A DNA stretch of 64,000 nucleotides from positions 1,736,001-1,800,000 of the forward strand of contig JAOVFP010000015.1 in assembly GCA_025738555.1 (NCBI GenBank), in the 5' to 3' direction. The notes beneath the pieces are model-generated. The model made no database searches and was not told the DNA's origin. It worked only from the letters and a program-made list of their open reading frames with translations. This DNA comes from Cyathus striatus (Eukaryota; Basidiomycota; Agaricomycetes; Agaricales; Nidulariaceae). Within the stretch, counting starts at the first letter, position 1, and each line of letters starts with the position of its first letter. This document shows, in pieces, positions 59,078-64,000 of this stretch. Made by a program: the position numbers and the translations under genes.

Positions 59078-59386
59078 TTTCACTCATTTCTGCACTCTTT
59101 ACGCATCAAATTGCATACTTCAACATGTACTGTGTGGATTTGTATACCAACTCATTAATTCAACTTACAGCTTAGCACTTGTAGCATATCATGTATGTCT
59201 CATTATATACCAAGCCGCTTTCAACAGTGGAAATTTTGGAAATCTTGTGAAGTTCGGCATCAACATTGAACTCCGGCTGTGAATGTAAGTTTGTCCAATT
59301 ATGCTGCAGTACAAGTGTTATCTGTGTGCCAAAGTTATATAAACTGTTCACGTCGTAAAGGGTATAATCCCAATCAATACTAATAC
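59078..59386. other. Tail-to-tail intergenic region
   Basis: 309 bp between the convergent adenosine kinase and ABC transporter genes, holding both 3' ends. Confidence 0.5.
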
Positions 59387-62300
59387 TTAAAACATGCCAC
59401 ACCACCTCTTCTTCTGTCCCGCAGCTCCCCTTGCATCCTCTTCAACAACATCATTTTCTCTGATAACCTTCAAAAACACACTTTCAAGTGTAGCTTTCTC
59501 GACAGTATACTCTTTGAACGTGTCATTCTCGGAAGAGAGGGTGTGGAATAGCTTTGCTAGCGACATCTTTTCTGAGGCTACGTCTGCATGAGATTGATCT
59601 TGGATGGGAACTTCGAATCGTGTAGCTACATCGTCGGCCATTCTCGAGCCGGGAATGCGAGCCATTATTTCTCGAGCTTTTGTTACTTCGTCTCGAGTGC
59701 GGCAGTTGAAGTGAATTTCGTACGTTGCGTAGCGCGCGGATAGGGATTCGATTGTTCCTACAGCTATATAGCATAACTGTAAGTACGTATTCATTATAAA
59801 GGTTGAAAGAAAAGGTATACCAAGAAGCCGTTTAGCTAATATACCAACGCGGTTTGCAAGTGCCGAAGCTTCTTCCATTGAATCTGCACATACGTATTAG
59901 TGGAAGAGTGGTGCATGTATAAGGAGAAAACGCACGAGTAGTAATAATTACCGCCTTTCCAATCGCAACATGCCTCAGTGTCTGCCACATATCACGCTTC
60001 ATTTTCGCGTCGATACCAGTCGAGAACTCGTCAATGAGCAATACAGAAGGGTTTCCTATATATGTCATCAGGTTCCCCTCTAGTCTGTAAAACTGAGAAA
60101 ACGAATACCAATGAGAGCAATAGCAAGAGATAGTTTTCTCTGATTCCCTCCTGACAACTTGCTAGCCAGCCTATCGGCATACATGGCTAAAGATGTAGCA
60201 TGGAGTACGTATTCCACGCTCCCGTACAATTCAGGACCCTTTTGCAGCCCTTTAAGACGACCATATATCATAAGATGTTCGCGAACGGTGAGTTGAGAAT
60301 CGATGGCGGTGAACTGGGGACAGACACCGAGCGCCAGACGTGCAGTGCGTGGATGGCGGATGACAGATACTGCGTCGATGAGAATGTCACCTGAGTCGGG
60401 GATCACGTCGCCACCTATAACGGCCTTAAGTACGCGTTGAAGGAAGAATGAGAAAGGACGTACGAATCAGATTAAACGCCGTAGTCTTGCCAGCTCCGTT
60501 GGGCCCAAGCAACGCGAACATCGTATTCCTCGACACTCCAAGACTAACATCGTCAACAACCTTATTTCTATTATATGTCTTGGAAACTTGCAAAACGCGT
60601 AGGAGATCGTCTGACTTCTGGGCCGCTTCTGCTTCTGCTACTACGTCATTGTGAACGATCCCGTTGGTTTCTTTATTCTTCCTGAAGCGGCGGGGTAGAA
60701 GTGTACCAGAGTCGGCCCAGACAAGAATAATAAGCAGTACGAAGATGTAGATAAATAGGTAGAGAATGGGTCCTCCGAATTTCTTGATTGTGCCAATGGA
60801 AGAGTCGACCACTTCATTTCCGCTGCAGAGAAGGGAGAATAGATTAACTGAGACTAAAGCTGCGCGTGTCTATCGTGCATACAAAAGTCAGAGACTAGGA
60901 GCAATATTAATCACGCATGGTACTTACAACACTTGCAACAGGTGCAACTACAGACACAGTGAAGTGGATTATCGTGATCATTTGATTGGCTTGCGAAGTT
61001 TTGCCATATGTCAAAACGAGGAGATACCCAGAAAGGTAAAGCTATAGCGGCGCTCGTGTAAGTGTCCGAGAGAAATATTTTGAAAACACTTACAACAAAC
61101 ATCACAACTTGATACCCTGCAACAGCGGCAAATGCTGCGAGAGGAGACGCTACCATCAACGATACACAGTATGAAAACAAAGCTCCCGCAATTCCATAAA
61201 GGACCATTACAACCCACTGTTATATATCCCATCAGCGAATCTCCAGGTTATTAGGAAGCAAAACTTACGAATAAACCAAGACCGTGGAATTGATTTGATG
61301 CCGCAGCAAATACTATAATTATAATAGTAGATAGGATAACGACAGAAATCGTGTCGAACATCAGATGTCCTAGCCATAAACCGATAGGATTTGTCAAGCC
61401 ATTCGACATCTGCATAGCTTGAACAGATGAACGACGTTCTCTTGACACGTATAAGGCGAAAAATGCAGGGTAAACAGCCTTCGAGACGAATTAGCGCAAG
61501 TTAACTCTAGATTACAGAAACATACCATTACGGCACCAAAGAATGCAAGCCACTTCAAAGAGAATAAAGTACCAGCCGCAATGGGCGGAAAGTCTTCATA
61601 ATTGGCTTGAATGATAGTCGGAGTTCGATTTCCATTACCGGAGCTATTAAGAGCACGGTTATAAAGGACATTAGTGGCCAAGTTCAACATAGAAGGGCCA
61701 GTCAACCCAGGAGGAGAAGCCTCCCAGGCTATCAAGGAAGCACCAGTGTTAAGGTCTACCGAAATTCCTCCAAGAGACAATTCCCGATAATCCCGATTGA
61801 TAGTATCGACGAAGGTTGCATTATCCGGAATGTTTAAAATACGGAACAAATCCGCGCTGCTGCCGAGAGTCGTAGTAATATTAGGAGGAGACGTCAGAAC
61901 TCTCGAAGAGTTCCCAAACGTGATAGGAACGATAGGTGAAGAAGGAAGATAAAGAGGAATAACAGTAGAGTTAGAAAAACGTCGAACGCATGATTGTTGC
62001 CTGCCGGCTGTAAAAACGAGTGGGATAGTAGAGCCTGCAATGGCTATTAGAATTGCGAGAATGGATGTAAGCCAGCTGCGCTTTGCAATTAGAATGCGCT
62101 TGTGGAAGATTGTCAATGCTTGACGAGAAGGATGCACACGTCTTCCAGTGACCAATTGGCCTTCTGTTTGCTGGACTTTAGGAAGGGCAGTAAGAGAGTC
62201 GCGGGATGATTTCTCATGTTCGTCTATTTTGAGAGCTTCTTCTTTGTTCATAAGTTCAAGGAATATATCTTCTATCGAAGTACCAAGGACATCAAATGAG

Positions 62301-64000
62301 GCGATCTGATAAGTCTCTGTTTCATTTTCAAGAAGCTGCAAAACCTTCTGAACAGTAATCGCGTCCTTAAGCTTCAAATGATAGCACATTTGGTGCGGTG
62401 CAGGCATGGTAGTGTAGGTACGCGGTGCAAATCCCCTAACAACATCCAAGAGTTCCTCACGAGGGACATTGACTGATTTCTCAGAATCCACTGAAGAACC
62501 CTTAAATGTTACGAGAACAGAGTATCCTTCACCGATATCACGTTTCAATGCCACAGGAGATCCGGATGCTACTAGCTTTCCGGGAGCAGCGAGAATAACG
62601 ATGTGGTCCGCAAGAAGGTCGGCTTCGTCAAGGAACTACAATACACATCAGCACGAAGTATCAACAAGCTTATAGAAGTCTTACATGTGTTGTGAAGATA
62701 ATAGTTCGATCATCGCGTACGGACGTCAATGTTCTCCAAAGAGCACGTCGACTAAGAGGATCGACACCAGAAGTACACTCATCGACAAGCACCACTTCAA
62801 CACCCATCAGTATTCCATCTCATAACGCAAAGACAAAAACCACACCTTTAGAACCGCCCACCAACCCAATCGCCAACTGCAACTTCCTCTTCTGCCCACC
62901 AGAAAGCGTGTTCGCATTTGCATGAATCTTCTTTCCCAGATCACAGTCAATCAACAGTTGCTCGAGATCCTCATCTGCGAGAGAACTATTCGACCATTTC
63001 ACGTATCTCCAAACCCGTAGCGTTTGTAGACATGTAAGGTCGGGGAAGAGAACGTTCTTCTGAGGTACGATTCCGAGTGTTCCAGGTGGTGGGCGGGTGA
63101 TACCTCCTTCGAATGTTACTGCCCCACTTGTTCGGCCAGCAAGACCACCAATGATGGAAAGAGAAGTTGATTTTCCAGCACTAGAAGATACATCAAAACT
63201 AAGACAAAGATCAAATATGTATCCACTTGCCCGTTGGACCCTAGCAAAACGAAGATGCCCGTCTTTGGAACATCGAAACTCAAGTCTGAAACTGCGGTTA
63301 CGCTTCCCTTCGTGCTGAACAGTGGAGGCTTGAAGGTCTTTGTTAAGTTGCGGACGGAGATAGCAACGTCGTCAGGGATAGTTTGGCCGTGTTGGACCGT
63401 AGTAGACTTGCGTTTCCAGAACTTCCACGACTTTCCTGAGGAGGGCTCACGAACGTCGTAGAGCCGTCTCTCGAGGAGGACCGCAAGGTATGGCCAGAGG
63501 AATACATTGATCTGAAAGTCCTACATCAGAGGAGCGCGCTCATCCAAAATGATATTACGCACCAAAGCTGCAATAAGAAGAGGCAGAAGCATAACATCAT
63601 TATCCGGATCACCCTTCACTGCATTCGTAGCCATCAAATGGTTCTCAAACCCACAAATCGCCCTAATCGCAAAAACATAAAACGCAGGTGGGAAAATAAT
63701 GGTAAAAATAAACGCTGCTCCGTTCTTCGCATGGCCCATAACCAACGCTATAATCGCAAATAGAATGGAAAGGAATGTACAGACAACTGCTGCGAGTTGT
63801 GGGCTCTTGCCGAATGGTGCGGCGACAAAGAAGGACCAACTTGCGAGGGAGAGGCCTAGAAGAAGGTGGACAGCGAGGATGAGGAGGACACTTGTTTCTG
63901 TGAAGATTCGGAAGCGCCATGTGAGAGCGACGATGATCCATGCGGGGAGATAGACGAGGGATATGCTCAGATGCCAGGAGCTACATGATCTATGAGTGAT
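59387..64000 (-). CDS. ABC transporter, ABCA-like full transporter, cut by window edge
   Basis: ATP-driven membrane transporter, probably moving lipids as ABCA proteins do. It runs on the minus strand from beyond 64000 to a stop at 59389-59387; the N-terminus is missing. Order seen: transmembrane helices at about 63950-63540 ([36 protein letters not shown]), NBD1, a second transmembrane domain with a large loop (62100-60750), and NBD2. In NBD1 the Walker A reads GSNGAGKS and is split by a GC-AG intron (63230-63181); the signature is [12 protein letters not shown] and Walker B is [16 protein letters not shown]2 has Walker [14 protein letters not shown], signature [12 protein letters not shown] and Walker [13 protein letters not shown]. 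The order TMD-NBD-TMD-NBD and the short regulatory tail fit ABCA. Substrate unknown. Confidence 0.9.

Noticed and set aside
1..64000. CRISPR arrays, operons, bacterial mobile elements
   Set aside because: Introns, gene spacing and gene content are fungal; no regularly spaced repeats were seen.

Overview
The window is nuclear DNA from a filamentous fungus, almost certainly a mushroom-forming basidiomycete (Agaricomycetes). Genes carry many short introns (mostly 45-60 nt, GT-AG with a few GC-AG). The gene set is fungal: an RNA-silencing RdRP, chitin-deacetylase-like CE4 enzyme, Con-6, DUF3455, RAPTOR/Kog1, dynactin p150 and an ABCA-type transporter. The decayed kinase-like family is of a type common in Agaricomycetes. 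Species cannot be named from sequence alone.

Layout. 0-2.5 kb: 5' part of an RNA-dependent RNA polymerase (minus, runs off the left edge), divergent from a centrin (2.8-3.5 kb, plus). 5.7-8.0 kb: C2H2 zinc-finger regulator (minus). 8.1-18.8 kb: gene-poor stretch with a few unresolved exon-like ORFs. 18.9-21.1 kb: GPI-anchored polysaccharide deacetylase; 21.8-22.2 kb: small, probably mitochondrially targeted protein; 22.4-24.9 kb: secreted type-B carboxylesterase (all plus). 25.3-30.8 kb: RAPTOR/Kog1 (minus). 31.5-38.4 kb: accessory block with a broken kinase-like gene (copy A), a hAT-type MITE, a nested pair of Mutator-like elements of which the inner carries a PHD-finger gene, and an intact kinase-like gene (copy B). 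41.9-46.6 kb: dynactin p150Glued (plus). 47.5-49.6 kb: near-identical kinase copy C, interrupted by a 380-bp TA-flanked MITE. 49.8-52.8 kb: Con-6-like gene, kinase relic D and a DUF3455 secreted protein. 54.8-55.6 kb: metallo-beta-lactamase gene with a one-base frameshift. 57.0-57.2 kb: M3 peptidase relic. 57.8-59.1 kb: adenosine kinase. 59.4-64 kb: ABCA-type transporter (minus, runs off the right edge).

The window alternates conserved housekeeping genes (centrin, RAPTOR, dynactin, adenosine kinase) with accessory blocks made of duplicated and decaying genes and small DNA transposons. The blocks on the two sides of dynactin share the kinase family and three kinds of miniature DNA transposon (hAT-like, Mutator-like, TA-targeting). 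The most informative structure is the nested transposon pair at 34.8-36.6 kb: the other arm of the outer element's inverted repeat preserves the empty site of the inner insertion.

Limits: exon boundaries were read by eye from splice consensus and frame continuity. No homology search, tRNA scan or RNA evidence was available.
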